Origin: Alicyclobacillus fastidiosus
GTDB lineage: Bacteria > Bacillota > Bacilli > Alicyclobacillales > Alicyclobacillaceae
DNA length: 64,000 bases
NCBI RefSeq assembly: GCF_026651875.1
Contig: NZ_CP104067.1
Coordinates: forward strand, 3,703,501 to 3,767,500
Reading direction: 5' to 3'
The notes below the pieces were generated by a model. It saw only the letters and a program-made list of their open reading frames with translations, made no database searches and had not been told where the DNA came from. Shown here in pieces: positions 53,879 to 62,108 of the stretch. Numbering within the stretch: the first letter of the stretch is position 1; the number at the start of each line of letters is the position of its first letter. Made by a program: the position numbers and the translations under genes.

Positions 53879-54259
53879 TTAAGGCAGAATTCTAACATGT
53901 TGGACACAAGCCAGTACACCTTGGTGCAAAGTGAGCCCTACGACGTCAAGGCAGACTTCAAAGCGGTCGAGGTCGATTGAATGGGCTCGACTGTAGTAGT
54001 GTATCTGTTGCACCAACCGGGCGACTTTGGTTGGCGTGACCGCTTCCACGGGCACTCCAAAACGGTGTGTTCGTCTCGTTTTCACCTCGACAAACACATA
54101 CCTCCCCGGTGTATATGCGACAATATCCAATTCCCCAGATCTCGTTTTGAAGTTGCGGTCAACAACCGACCACCCAAGACATCGACTCAAATATTCACAT
54201 GCGATATCCTCACCTTTGCGGCCAACACTATTTGGGCTTTCGTCCGAATTGGTAGACAT
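53879..54259 (-). CDS. YraN/UPF0102-family nuclease-fold protein
   Basis: 126 residues. GRKGEDIACEYLSRCLGWSV, then the restriction-like core RSGELDIVAYTPGRYVFVEVKTR (Asp and E-x-K), matches UPF0102. The fold is that of Holliday-junction resolvase-like nucleases; the cellular role is unsettled. AGAGG lies upstream of the ATG, inside the FlhB-like gene (32-bp overlap). It is last in the rplS-side block rnhB-ylqG-ylqH-yraN, which is conserved across Bacillota. Confidence 0.9.
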   Translation of the reverse strand: MSTNSDESPNSVGRKGEDIACEYLSRCLGWSVVDRNFKTRSGELDIVAYTPGRYVFVEVKTRRTHRFGVPVEAVTPTKVARLVQQIHYYSRAHSIDLDRFEVCLDVVGLTLHQGVLACVQHVRILP

Positions 54260-54488
54260 ACGACAACACCTCTGCGACCGCCTGGTACATCTCGGCAGGG
54301 ATGACGCTATCTACTTCCAGCCCAATTAGGGCATCAACAAGTTGCTGATTCTCCATTACAGGAACATCGTTGCTGGACGCAGACCGTATAATGGCTTCAG
54401 CCACATCCCCAGCACCCTTCGCGACGATGCGCGGCGCTTCTTCCCGTTGACGTTCATAGCGCAGTGCGACCGCTCGCCTCGTCGTCAT
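54228..54488 (-). CDS. ylqH: FlhB C-terminal-domain-like protein (YlqH)
   Basis: 86 residues. RRAVALRYERQREEAPRIVAKG through VPVMENQQLVDAL and VIPAEMYQAVAEVLSYV is the cytoplasmic domain of FlhB/EscU-type export switch proteins, without the membrane part. The N-P-T-H autocleavage loop of true FlhB is not present. In Bacillus this stand-alone gene (ylqH) lies between ylqG and downstream genes. The ATG overlaps the preceding stop codon as ATGA. Its function is not established; a link to flagellar export is only by homology. Confidence 0.88.
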   Translation of the reverse strand: MTTRRAVALRYERQREEAPRIVAKGAGDVAEAIIRSASSNDVPVMENQQLVDALIGLEVDSVIPAEMYQAVAEVLSYVYQFGRKPK

Positions 54489-55507
54489 CGATCTACATCC
54501 TCCCCGTGCACACCTTGACCAGCCGTCCAGCCAATGAGCTCCCATCCACACGCGCGAAGCGGTTGCGACACGACCTCCTCGCCACGCTTGAGGTGGGAAA
54601 GAAGGCGTGTGTCATCGCTCACGAAGTGAACAAACAGCTGTGGGCGTTGTGCAGTGACAATACAGGTTAAAGGACGCCCCTGTACCTCCATCTCCAACCT
54701 GATACGATGAATTAGCTTGCCAGCAGCACCGATTCGCGTCTGCCGATGCGCTTTCCATTTGACCGCCTGATAAGGTGGGTCTTGCGACTGCACGTGCGAC
54801 GTTGGGAAGAAAACCCCTCCGCCCATTCGCTCGTACGGATTGTCCAAGACGCCTGCCAACATGCGGTCCTGCAGGACCCACGCCTGCAGACGGCTCGCAT
54901 CGTGCTTGTTTTCGGCTAAGGCAATGGTCTCCCTGTTCATCGAAGCAAACGGCAGCAGCGGCGGATCGGTTTTAAAATTTAAATCAACCGACTCACCAAG
55001 CTTATCCGACTGGGCCGCCGTGTCAGCGAGCAATTCCCACAATTTCCGCACTGCGACCTCCGCCCGTTCCATGCCGAGCGAGGTTGCCGAACCGACAGCT
55101 GGGGAATGCAGCGCACTTTCAGCGAATCCTCGTGAGACGTCCGCTTGTCCGTCGCCGTTGGATGACCCAGCTTGTTCCGTCTGCCGCGACCCGACGCTAA
55201 GTGTACCGCGTTCTGTATCGTCATTCAGCGCTGAGAAAGAAGCCGTGAGTTGCTGCATGACAAGCAGTTTCCATGCCCACTCCGCCTTCTGCAGTTGCGG
55301 ATTTTGGAGGATTGCCAAGGGCACGTGTTGCTCAAGTGCAAACATCTGGTCATCGACACCGCGAGTCGACGAAACCGGTGTCTGTACTTTCTCCGAACCG
55401 GTCGACGGCGTATCTACGCCACCCCCGACCCCCCGCGTCACGGGGTCTAGTCGATTGAGTTTGGAAAGTTGATCCGCCGACGTAATCCGTGTGATTGGAC
55501 TATCCAT
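54485..55507 (-). CDS. YlqG-like protein, weakly FliK-like
   Basis: 340 residues. The first 170 are low-complexity and variable (Ser/Thr/Gln-rich), the rest more ordered: LQAWVLQDRMLAGVLDNPYE, HRIRLEMEVQGRPLTCIVTA, LFVHFVSDDTRLLSHLKRGE and PLRACGWELIGW. The C-terminal pattern resembles the C-terminal domain of the hook-length protein FliK and of B. subtilis YlqG, which occupies the same place. It overlaps rnhB by 8 bp and ylqH by 4 bp. The role is not established. Confidence 0.75.
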   Translation of the reverse strand: MDSPITRITSADQLSKLNRLDPVTRGVGGGVDTPSTGSEKVQTPVSSTRGVDDQMFALEQHVPLAILQNPQLQKAEWAWKLLVMQQLTASFSALNDDTERGTLSVGSRQTEQAGSSNGDGQADVSRGFAESALHSPAVGSATSLGMERAEVAVRKLWELLADTAAQSDKLGESVDLNFKTDPPLLPFASMNRETIALAENKHDASRLQAWVLQDRMLAGVLDNPYERMGGGVFFPTSHVQSQDPPYQAVKWKAHRQTRIGAAGKLIHRIRLEMEVQGRPLTCIVTAQRPQLFVHFVSDDTRLLSHLKRGEEVVSQPLRACGWELIGWTAGQGVHGEDVDR

Positions 55508-56162
55508 TCAATACCAACCTCGTCTGTATGGTACGTGCATCGCGCACGGGCGCAAAGCTCATTCGGTGGTGCTCCGTAGGGCCCAATCGGTCTAACGCCT
55601 CGAGGTGTTCCTTGGTTCCATAGCCTACATTCGCAGCAAACCCATAGTCCGGGTAGAGCAAGTGTAGTTCCTTCATATATGTATCACGATGCACCTTGGC
55701 GACGATGGAAGCCGCACCGATGACCAAGGAGCGATGGTCACCCCGAACAATCGGCAATGACGGCACGGGGCTGTTTGCCGCATATATCCCATCGACCAAC
55801 AAAATTTCTACATGCTCCGCTAGATGGGCGACTGCTCGTCCCATAGCCAGTTGTGTCGCGCGAAGGACATTGAGCTTATCTACTTCCTTCACGTCTGCCA
55901 CCCCAATACCAACCGCTACGGCCGTTTCCACAATCATGGCTGCCAACTCATCGCGTTTGCGCTCTGACAAGCGCTTCGAATCATCGACGGGCGCCCAGCG
56001 TTCGACGTCTCGTGGAGGGATGACTGCAGCCGCCACAACCGGTCCTGCGAGACAACCACGGCCGACCTCGTCCACACCTGCATACAGACTCGTTCCCGCC
56101 ATGGCACCGTCAAAACGGTGCCGAAGCTGCACCGCGGTTAGAGCCTGTTTGGATTGACGCAT
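55500..56162 (-). CDS. rnhB: Ribonuclease HII
   Basis: 220 residues. YAGVDEVGRGCLAGPVVAAAV has catalytic D31 and E32; VEILLVDGIYA has D124 and IVRGDHRS has D142, the four acidic residues of RNase HII. The DSKRLSERKRDEL block and the GYGTKEHLEALDRLGPTEHHRMSFAPV tail are also family features. It removes ribonucleotides and RNA primers from DNA-RNA hybrids. Located downstream of rbgA as in Bacillus, with a 240-bp gap. Confidence 0.96.
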   Translation of the reverse strand: MRQSKQALTAVQLRHRFDGAMAGTSLYAGVDEVGRGCLAGPVVAAAVIPPRDVERWAPVDDSKRLSERKRDELAAMIVETAVAVGIGVADVKEVDKLNVLRATQLAMGRAVAHLAEHVEILLVDGIYAANSPVPSLPIVRGDHRSLVIGAASIVAKVHRDTYMKELHLLYPDYGFAANVGYGTKEHLEALDRLGPTEHHRMSFAPVRDARTIQTRLVLNG

Positions 56163-56406
56163 GAGCCCACCTCCGAGTAATTTACTTCAGTCTACATGCG
56201 ACAGGCCTAGATGAACAGGACCGTCTTGTAAAAATGTATACCAATTAGGGAAGAGCACAGACGACAATGACAACAAGTGAGATGGAGCACCCATCCCACT
56301 CGACGTATGTATAGAAGGTACATAAACAGACGTACAGCGGATTCGATTCCGCCAATCGTGATGGCGCTACAACCGAAGTCCTTACCCGTCTTTCTGGCTT
56401 AAATCA
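56163..56406. other. Intergenic region between rbgA and rnhB
   Basis: Contains an imperfect hairpin, AGTGAGATG/CATCCCACT (about 56277-56302), that may terminate or attenuate transcription from rbgA. It may also hold a promoter for rnhB. Confidence 0.35.
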
Positions 56407-57300
56407 TCAAAGCGTCACTGTGTCCGGCCATTCGAGCGTAAGCCGTCCCAACATGCCGTCCTGAACTTCTTTGACGAGCATTCTCGACACGCGATTCACG
56501 TCGACTTCAGCACCTCGCGCCAGCATCCCCCGATTTCTACCGATGGCTTCAAAGACAGGTGCCACTTCGGGCCATACCGTTTGAATGTCGGACCATGATA
56601 GAAGCGGCAGTTCCGTGAGCTTATACCGTTCTTTCAAGCGCTGTGGATAACGTTGTGTCGCGTACACGACGAAATAGGCAGCAGCTTCTTCCATGTCGAA
56701 GATCTGCTCCTTGATGGCACCGCTGATGGCGAGGCGTAATCCTTGCTCCGGCGTATCGATTTTTGGCCACAGAACGCCGGGGGTGTCGAGCAATTCGATA
56801 TCGCCCATCTTCACCCACTGTTCCTGTCTCGTCACCCCTGGTTGGTTTCCGGTTTTGGCGACGGACCTACGGGCCGTCTTGTTGATAAAGGACGATTTGC
56901 CGACATTCGGGATTCCGACGATCATCGCGCGAATAATCGTGCGTTTGAGCCCTCGCTGCTTGTCCCGATTCACCTTCTCACTCGTTACCCGGTACAGAGC
57001 GTCCTTCACCTTGCCCAAACCCTCACCGGAAAGGACGTTGGCCGGAACTGCGATGATGTCATGCTCGGCGAAATACTCGCACCAGGCCTGTGTGCCCTCT
57101 GGATCCGCCAAATCATCTCGGGTCATCACGATGATACTCGGCTTCCGGGTCGACATTTGTTCCAGGATGGGATTGCGGCTAGATATCGGTAGACGCGCAT
57201 CTACCAGCTCGATCACGGCGTCCACCTGTTTGATGCGACTCTCCATAATCCGTCGCGCTTTCGCCATATGTCCTGGGTACCATTGGACGGTCAACGGCAT
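56407..57300 (-). CDS. rbgA: Ribosome biogenesis GTPase RbgA (YlqF)
   Basis: 297 residues, circularly permuted GTPase needed for late 50S subunit assembly. N-terminal WYPGHMAKARR and ELVDARLPISSRNP are diagnostic. Motifs in permuted order: G4 at 59-63, G1 GIPNVGKSS (129-137), G2-like GVTRQEQWVK and G3 DTPGV (172-176). The C-terminal helical domain binds the ribosome. Oddly the G4 box, LNKAD in B. subtilis, reads MTRDD here, so the guanine-specifying Asn and Lys are both replaced. It follows rplS and its terminator, as in Bacillus. Confidence 0.96.
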   Translation of the reverse strand: MPLTVQWYPGHMAKARRIMESRIKQVDAVIELVDARLPISSRNPILEQMSTRKPSIIVMTRDDLADPEGTQAWCEYFAEHDIIAVPANVLSGEGLGKVKDALYRVTSEKVNRDKQRGLKRTIIRAMIVGIPNVGKSSFINKTARRSVAKTGNQPGVTRQEQWVKMGDIELLDTPGVLWPKIDTPEQGLRLAISGAIKEQIFDMEEAAAYFVVYATQRYPQRLKERYKLTELPLLSWSDIQTVWPEVAPVFEAIGRNRGMLARGAEVDVNRVSRMLVKEVQDGMLGRLTLEWPDTVTL

Positions 57301-57358
57301 CCACCTCCTCTAATTTATATCATCGCTGTGCTTGAAAGCATTTCCAACTGTGGACATA

Positions 57359-57392
57359 TAAAATACGGAGGGGTTGCCCCCTCCGTATTTTA
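57359..57392 (-). terminator. Intrinsic terminator after rplS
   Basis: AAATACGGAGGGG (57361-57373), loop TTGC, CCCCTCCGTATTT (57378-57390), with A/T pairs extending outward. On the minus strand it is followed by TATATG. It lies 17 bp past the rplS stop codon. Confidence 0.9.
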
Positions 57393-57409
57393 ATCGATTG
57401 TCCCTGATG

Positions 57410-57754
57410 TTATCGGCGAATTTCCTTAATACGAGCCGCTTTACCGGAACGACCGCGCAGATAGTGCAACTTCGCACGACGAACCTTACCGTGACGAGTT
57501 ACCTCAATCTTGTCGATCTTCGGCGAGTGCAACGGGAACGTACGCTCTACACCCACGCCGTAAGAAATCTTACGGACGGTGTAGGTTGCGCTAATACCAG
57601 ATCCGCGACGGCGAATGACGACGCCTTCGAAAACCTGAATACGTTCGCGCTGACCCTCGCGCACTTTTACGTGCACGCGTACAGTATCACCAGGACGGAA
57701 GTCCGGAATATCCGTACGGATTTGGTCTTCGACCACTGAACGTAGTAAATTCAT
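57410..57754 (-). CDS. rplS: 50S ribosomal protein L19
   Basis: 114 residues, the normal length. [50 protein letters not shown] and [19 protein letters not shown] are the family signatures. It sits at the interface of the two ribosomal subunits. GGGAGG lies 8 bp before the ATG. The long upstream open frame to 57970 is not translated. In Bacillus rplS ends the rpsP-rimM-trmD-rplS operon. Here trmD is absent upstream and rplS has its own promoter and terminator. Confidence 0.98.
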   Translation of the reverse strand: MNLLRSVVEDQIRTDIPDFRPGDTVRVHVKVREGQRERIQVFEGVVIRRRGSGISATYTVRKISYGVGVERTFPLHSPKIDKIEVTRHGKVRRAKLHYLRGRSGKAARIKEIRR

Positions 57755-57827
57755 GGCCAGACCTCCCTTCACACAAGTGTTCATACCCGAACATAACCGG
57801 CAGAGGACCACTGTAATTACCCGAAGT

Positions 57828-57857
57828 AGTGTAGCACAAAATTGCCCATGATGCCAA
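57828..57857 (-). promoter_or_regulatory. Candidate promoter of rplS
   Basis: TTGGCA (57857-57852) and TACACT (57833-57828) with an 18-bp spacer on the minus strand. It would give a leader of about 65 nt. Confidence 0.55.
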
Positions 57858-57919
57858 GAGGTAATTGAACAAGAGTTCTCCAAATTGATTCCGACGAACT
57901 GGGCTCGAGGAAATGGAAA

Positions 57920-57962
57920 GGGGCCATCCCCGGTCACCCACGATGACCATTGGGACAGCCCC
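57920..57962 (-). terminator. Terminator of the riboswitch-controlled small gene
   Basis: Three-tier hairpin: GGGGC/GCCCC outer, TCCC/GGGA middle and GGTCA/TGACC inner. On the minus strand it starts 20 bp after the small gene stop codon and is followed by CTTTCC. It separates that gene from rplS. Confidence 0.65.
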
Positions 57963-57981
57963 CAGTACATATTGGCGTCAG

Positions 57982-58122
57982 TTAACGTTCTTCCGTGGGA
58001 CGAGACCTCATCTCATCCGTCCCATTCGTTGCTTTTCCAGACTTGCGGGGAGCCAAGTGCTTCAACGCATGCTTGATCTCCATGTCACGCATGTAATCTG
58101 GCAGTTCTGGTTTTGCAATCAT
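57982..58122 (-). CDS. Small protein under c-di-AMP riboswitch control, 46 residues
   Basis: Begins [20 protein letters not shown] and ends [14 protein letters not shown] is 9 bp before the ATG. Charged and basic, with a helical first half, no membrane segment, no signal peptide and no Cys. It is the only gene between the ydaO-type riboswitch upstream and a terminator downstream, so the riboswitch appears to serve this protein alone. Not recognised. Known ydaO targets are mostly cell-wall hydrolases and potassium or osmolyte transporters, so a small soluble protein is an unusual target. Confidence 0.8.
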   Translation of the reverse strand: MIAKPELPDYMRDMEIKHALKHLAPRKSGKATNGTDEMRSRPTEER

Positions 58123-58189
58123 ACGGACCAACTCCTTGACCGAAATTTTTCAATCTCAGCCAAGTCCCTCTTTGGACAAGCAAACAAAA

Positions 58190-58330
58190 CCCTACAACGC
58201 TTACGGAGTTAGCTGACGGGTTCGGGTGTAGGCGACCCTACGCACACGCTGCGATTCACCCCAATACAATGGTTCCTCCGCTCCCAAATCGGAACTCAGC
58301 GACTGGTTACGTAAACTATTTTACGCGCAA
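58190..58330 (-). ncRNA. ydaO-yuaA (cyclic di-AMP) riboswitch
   Basis: Read on the minus strand, the element contains in order GTCGCTGAGTTCCGA, GGAGCGGAGGAACC, TTGGGGTGAATCGC, GTAGGGTCGCC, CCCGAACCCGTCAGCTAAC and TCCGTAAGCG. These are the conserved blocks of the ydaO motif, including the very conserved CCCGTCAGCTAAC...CGTAAGCG end. ydaO RNAs bind cyclic di-AMP and usually switch the downstream gene off when the ligand is high. No strong GC hairpin with T tract lies between the aptamer and the small gene 68 bp further on, so control may be translational or use a weak terminator. Confidence 0.93.
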
Positions 58331-58346
58331 AGCAAAAATTCCGCAA

Positions 58347-59132
58347 CTACTGGGCACTACCTTCTAACTGAGTTACCAAAGTTTGGGGTACTTGCACCGT
58401 TGCGACTTTTGGCTCGTCGATGTCGAAAAACGTCGTCGTGGTGTCTGTGGCGACTGGTCCCAGCTGATCGACTGGATTGACCGAATCGGTTTGGACCTCC
58501 CGGACGTAGCCTGTCTTCTGCCCGACATAGAACGTGTATTCAATGGGCTCATTGGCACCGATTGACTGGCTCTTCGCCCCGGACACCTGCTCAAGGAATC
58601 CAGGGAGTTGTACGGACTGATTTGGCATCGTGAAACGATACACATTGCAATACTCATCGACGACAAACGTGCGGTTGAGCTGCGTCAAGGACACTTTTTT
58701 CGCCGCTGCATCCTGGATCAGCCGCTGGTAGCTTCCGTACGAACCGAGACTTGAGATCGGCTGGGCGTGCGTCCACGAATTCGCCTCGTCGGCGTACGCC
58801 ACCTGCCCCTGCTGATAAAAGCTGATGTTGAAGTTGTTCTCGTGAATACTGATGGACGCCCTGTCCGGCAGATTGACGGTGCCATACACCGTGTAGCTCG
58901 TGTGCATACTTCCGTTCTTCAATTCAACATCGGACTCCAGCTTGTACATCGTCGCGGTGGTACTCTTGTCGACCGCCGCGGACAACGGATTCCAGGACAC
59001 ATTTTGGTGAATCACCGTCTGCGCCGTCGCAGCGCCAGAGGAAGGTGCCTGGACCGCCGGCGTGCACCCTGTCAATCCAGCGAGGGCGAGCATGGCGACA
59101 ATCGTTCCAAACCCTATTACGCGTCGACTCAT
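58347..59132 (-). CDS. Secreted lipoprotein of unknown function
   Basis: 261 residues. Signal peptide with lipobox LAGLTGC (Cys about 23), so membrane-anchored outside the cell. The mature part is beta-rich (TMYKLESDVELKNGS, YTVYGTVNLPDRASISIHEN, EYTFYVGQKTGYVREVQTDS), a pattern seen in LolA/LppX-like lipoproteins of Gram-positive bacteria. No catalytic motif. The ATG overlaps the stop codon of the upstream membrane protein (ATGA), and it is last in the O-antigen-ligase operon. A role in polysaccharide handling is inferred. Confidence 0.8.
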   Translation of the reverse strand: MSRRVIGFGTIVAMLALAGLTGCTPAVQAPSSGAATAQTVIHQNVSWNPLSAAVDKSTTATMYKLESDVELKNGSMHTSYTVYGTVNLPDRASISIHENNFNISFYQQGQVAYADEANSWTHAQPISSLGSYGSYQRLIQDAAAKKVSLTQLNRTFVVDEYCNVYRFTMPNQSVQLPGFLEQVSGAKSQSIGANEPIEYTFYVGQKTGYVREVQTDSVNPVDQLGPVATDTTTTFFDIDEPKVATVQVPQTLVTQLEGSAQ

Positions 59133-60793
59133 GCCTGACCACCTCCCTTCCGCAGGCGAATCCTGTTAACCCATCCGGCAATCACGATGACACAGAACAG
59201 CCCCGCCGAAATTGGCAAGACCGGCACGTTCGTCTTGTGCAAAATCAAGTACTCGCCACTGCCGTAAATCGCCACCGCCAGGTCCTCGCCACCCCCGTTT
59301 GTCAAGGTGATGGGCGTCACGTTGACAACATTGGTCCTGAACACGCGCCAGTTGCGCTCCAGTTGGCCCTCTTTGCCCGCACTTCCCGGCACGAAGTGGT
59401 ACGACGAGAAGTAGCGCGTCGGGGCGTTGCGAATCTTTGATGGGTCGTCCGTAATAATTTGCGTCGGCCCGTTGCTGGTATCTAGCACGGTCTCAAACCG
59501 GAACGAATTGCTCGTCGCCGTATAGACCTGTTGCCAGGTGCCAGACGAACTCACCGTGAGAATGTACGCCGGCGCCGCGTTGACCATAATCGCATCTCGT
59601 CCACCGTGCGAGAGCGGCCCGATGACGACGTCATTCGGAACCGGGTTGGCCGAAGTTCCGCGGTAGGTCGTGATAACTTTCTGCGCGTCGAGATCGAACA
59701 CTTGAAGATCGTTGTTCCCCACGAGGAGCAACTGATTTGCGGACGTCGACGTAAAGTGGCCTTCGCCGACCACGCTCGTCGCAGTAACCGGAACAGAGAG
59801 CGCCTTGCCCTGATACGATCCGGTCAATTTTTCGGCCTCAATCCGCCAGCCGCTCGGGTTTGCCTTCACACCCAGCTGCGCTAGAGCGGACTGCCAGTTG
59901 GAAAGCTCGTCCTGCACTCCTTGGTTGCTCAGCGCCTGCATCGACGTCGCGTAGGAAGCCGAGTTGACGGCTGTTTCCACGGCCTGATTGCTGGTCAAGT
60001 ACGGTGACAGGTATTCGGACAACTCGCCGTTCGCCACGTACCAATGCGCGAGCTGGAACGGGAAGAACGACTTGATGAGGTTCAACGGATGAGCCTGTGC
60101 GAGATCTGCAGCGGACGCTGGTACCTGCTCGATGCGGTTACCCACCCGCTTGATCTCGACAAAGCGATATTCACCTTGTGCGGTCTGCAAAACGTTTTGC
60201 AGCGCGTCAGGCGTGTCGGTCGCAGTCTGTACGAGTTGCTGAAGCAGCGCCTTTGACGGGATGTACTGACTGACCGTCAACAACGCGTCACCCGTCGGCG
60301 TGTGGATTACGTCAAACGGAGCCGCGTCGAGGTCGTGCGGGTCAATGTGCAAGCGACTGTGCTGCACAATCCGGAATTGCGTCAAAAACGGCCAATCGGC
60401 GAATGGCAACCACGCGTTTGCCAAAATCACCGCGATGGTGCCGAACAAGAGTGGGAAAAAGCGAATTTTTCCAAACCAAATGGCTGCGATAAACAGCCCG
60501 ACACACATCACGACACTCACCACTAGCGTCTTCGAGACGCTGCTGAACGCCAATGCAGAGAGCCCTTGACCGAGCATCAAACTAAACAGGGTAAACGTCA
60601 CAAAGCGTCGACGATACCTTGGGTAAAGGCTTGTCAACCACAGGATGATGAGGATGACCGCCGCCACGACACCGAAGATGGCGAGATCTTCGACGAGCGG
60701 CCCAATGATCCAAACGGCGAGCGCGTTCACCAGCACCGCCCAAACGATGTAGCCAATCACGTGAAGGACGTGTCTCAGAAGGTTATTCTTCAT
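59129..60793 (-). CDS. Polytopic membrane protein with external beta-rich domain
   Basis: About 554 residues. Five membrane helices in the first 150 residues, then an extracytoplasmic region of about 350 residues, then a last helix (VLPISAGLFCVIVIAGWV) and a basic tail. The external part has propeller-like strands such as LLLVGNNDLQVFDLDAQKVI and GGGEDLAVAIYGSGEYLILH. The ATG at 60793 follows GGGAGG. The open frame beyond it, to 60970, is not native. It overlaps the O-antigen-ligase-like gene by 11 bp and the lipoprotein gene by 4 bp. Not recognised as a named family. Confidence 0.8.
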   Translation of the reverse strand: MKNNLLRHVLHVIGYIVWAVLVNALAVWIIGPLVEDLAIFGVVAAVILIILWLTSLYPRYRRRFVTFTLFSLMLGQGLSALAFSSVSKTLVVSVVMCVGLFIAAIWFGKIRFFPLLFGTIAVILANAWLPFADWPFLTQFRIVQHSRLHIDPHDLDAAPFDVIHTPTGDALLTVSQYIPSKALLQQLVQTATDTPDALQNVLQTAQGEYRFVEIKRVGNRIEQVPASAADLAQAHPLNLIKSFFPFQLAHWYVANGELSEYLSPYLTSNQAVETAVNSASYATSMQALSNQGVQDELSNWQSALAQLGVKANPSGWRIEAEKLTGSYQGKALSVPVTATSVVGEGHFTSTSANQLLLVGNNDLQVFDLDAQKVITTYRGTSANPVPNDVVIGPLSHGGRDAIMVNAAPAYILTVSSSGTWQQVYTATSNSFRFETVLDTSNGPTQIITDDPSKIRNAPTRYFSSYHFVPGSAGKEGQLERNWRVFRTNVVNVTPITLTNGGGEDLAVAIYGSGEYLILHKTNVPVLPISAGLFCVIVIAGWVNRIRLRKGGGQA

Positions 60794-62051
60794 GCTGTCC
60801 CTCCCGATTCTCCAAGCTGCGTCCCCAAAGCAGGAACAGCCCCACCATGACAAAATACAGCATGATGGACGGGGCGTATTCGAATACGTTCTCGACGATG
60901 TTGTGCACGAGAACTGCCAGAACCCCTGCGAATCCACCCAAGGCCAAATAGCGTTCGCGACCCTTCGCACGCTTGACGACGGTCACCATCATCTCGCGTA
61001 TAATCGCGACGTGCATCGACACGAACAACACCAGCCCGATAAGTCCCGACTCACCGAGCACTTTCGCGTAGTAGTTGTCTGAGTATATGGAATACCCTTG
61101 AGTCGATGCCACAGCGCCCCCATAATGGCCGAGTCCGGCGCCGAAGAGCGGGTTGCCAGACATGGTGTCAAACGCCGTCTGCCAACGAATAATACGGCCA
61201 CCCTGAGACGACTTGATCATGTAAACCGGGTTGAACAGATCCATCACGCGGTGATGGATGGGCGGCAAGAAGAACCCTGCCACGCCGAGCACGACGAGCA
61301 CGATGAGGAGCCTGCGCTCAAAGGCGATCGCGACGACCAAGAGCGCGACGCCCAACCCCAACCAAGCCCCGCGCGTACCTGTGAACAGGAGGGTCAAAAG
61401 ACAGAACAAGCCGCCTAGGCCGTACACCCATTTGCGCGTTCGATTCTTTTCCCAAATGCACAGGCCGTAGATGATCGGAATCATCATCTCCATCGTCACG
61501 CCGAGTTCATTTGGAGACTTCAACACGGAGAACACACGCGTGCGAACATGCTCCGTGACGTCCACCCAACCGCTCGGAATCTGCGGGGCCATGACGTACT
61601 GAATGACGCCGTGAACGCCCAGCAAAATGCCCACTGCCGCCCCGGCGTAGAGGAACTTGGGGACGTCGGCGGGATCGACGACGAATGGCAACAAGAGCCC
61701 AAACACGATGTAGTAGATATCCATCCGAAACCCGTCGAACGCCACCGACGGATGGCCGAGCCCGATGAGCATCAATGCGAAACAGTACAGGATGTACCAG
61801 CCCGCAAACTTGGCCCAAGCAAACCCGGCGGGCCGATGCCCACGGATGTATCGGTTCAATGCGACGAGCGCGAGAATCAGCAGTACGACCTTGTCCCAAA
61901 TCGAGCCGATAGCGTGCAAGAAGGACAGTCTTAACGTGTAATCCACAATCGGAAAAGCGATGAGTAAATATGTACACCATTTCGCAATGCGAGCAGCAAA
62001 CGGTTTGCTTCCGTCTGCACCGTCTGCGACAAGGTGCGCCTGATCTTGCAT
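60783..62051 (-). CDS. O-antigen ligase family protein (Wzy_C type)
   Basis: 422 residues with about 11 membrane helices. The central Wzy_C signature is LLTLLFTGTRGAWLGLGVAL, followed by GNPLFGAGLGHYGG in a large external loop, which is the usual position of the catalytic region. Such proteins join or polymerise undecaprenyl-linked glycans or secondary cell-wall polymers. In this Gram-positive it could act on exopolysaccharide or S-layer glycan. First gene of the operon with the polytopic membrane protein and the lipoprotein. Confidence 0.88.
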   Translation of the reverse strand: MQDQAHLVADGADGSKPFAARIAKWCTYLLIAFPIVDYTLRLSFLHAIGSIWDKVVLLILALVALNRYIRGHRPAGFAWAKFAGWYILYCFALMLIGLGHPSVAFDGFRMDIYYIVFGLLLPFVVDPADVPKFLYAGAAVGILLGVHGVIQYVMAPQIPSGWVDVTEHVRTRVFSVLKSPNELGVTMEMMIPIIYGLCIWEKNRTRKWVYGLGGLFCLLTLLFTGTRGAWLGLGVALLVVAIAFERRLLIVLVVLGVAGFFLPPIHHRVMDLFNPVYMIKSSQGGRIIRWQTAFDTMSGNPLFGAGLGHYGGAVASTQGYSIYSDNYYAKVLGESGLIGLVLFVSMHVAIIREMMVTVVKRAKGRERYLALGGFAGVLAVLVHNIVENVFEYAPSIMLYFVMVGLFLLWGRSLENREGQHEE

Positions 62052-62108
62052 AACTTCAACTCCTGTACACCTGAATAATGTCGTGTTCCGTCCCTATTTT
62101 CGCATGTG

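Noticed and set aside
57755..57970. Upstream extension of the L19 frame
   Set aside because: It covers the candidate promoter and the terminator of the previous transcript; L19 starts at MNLLRSVVE in all bacteria, after a GGGAGG site.
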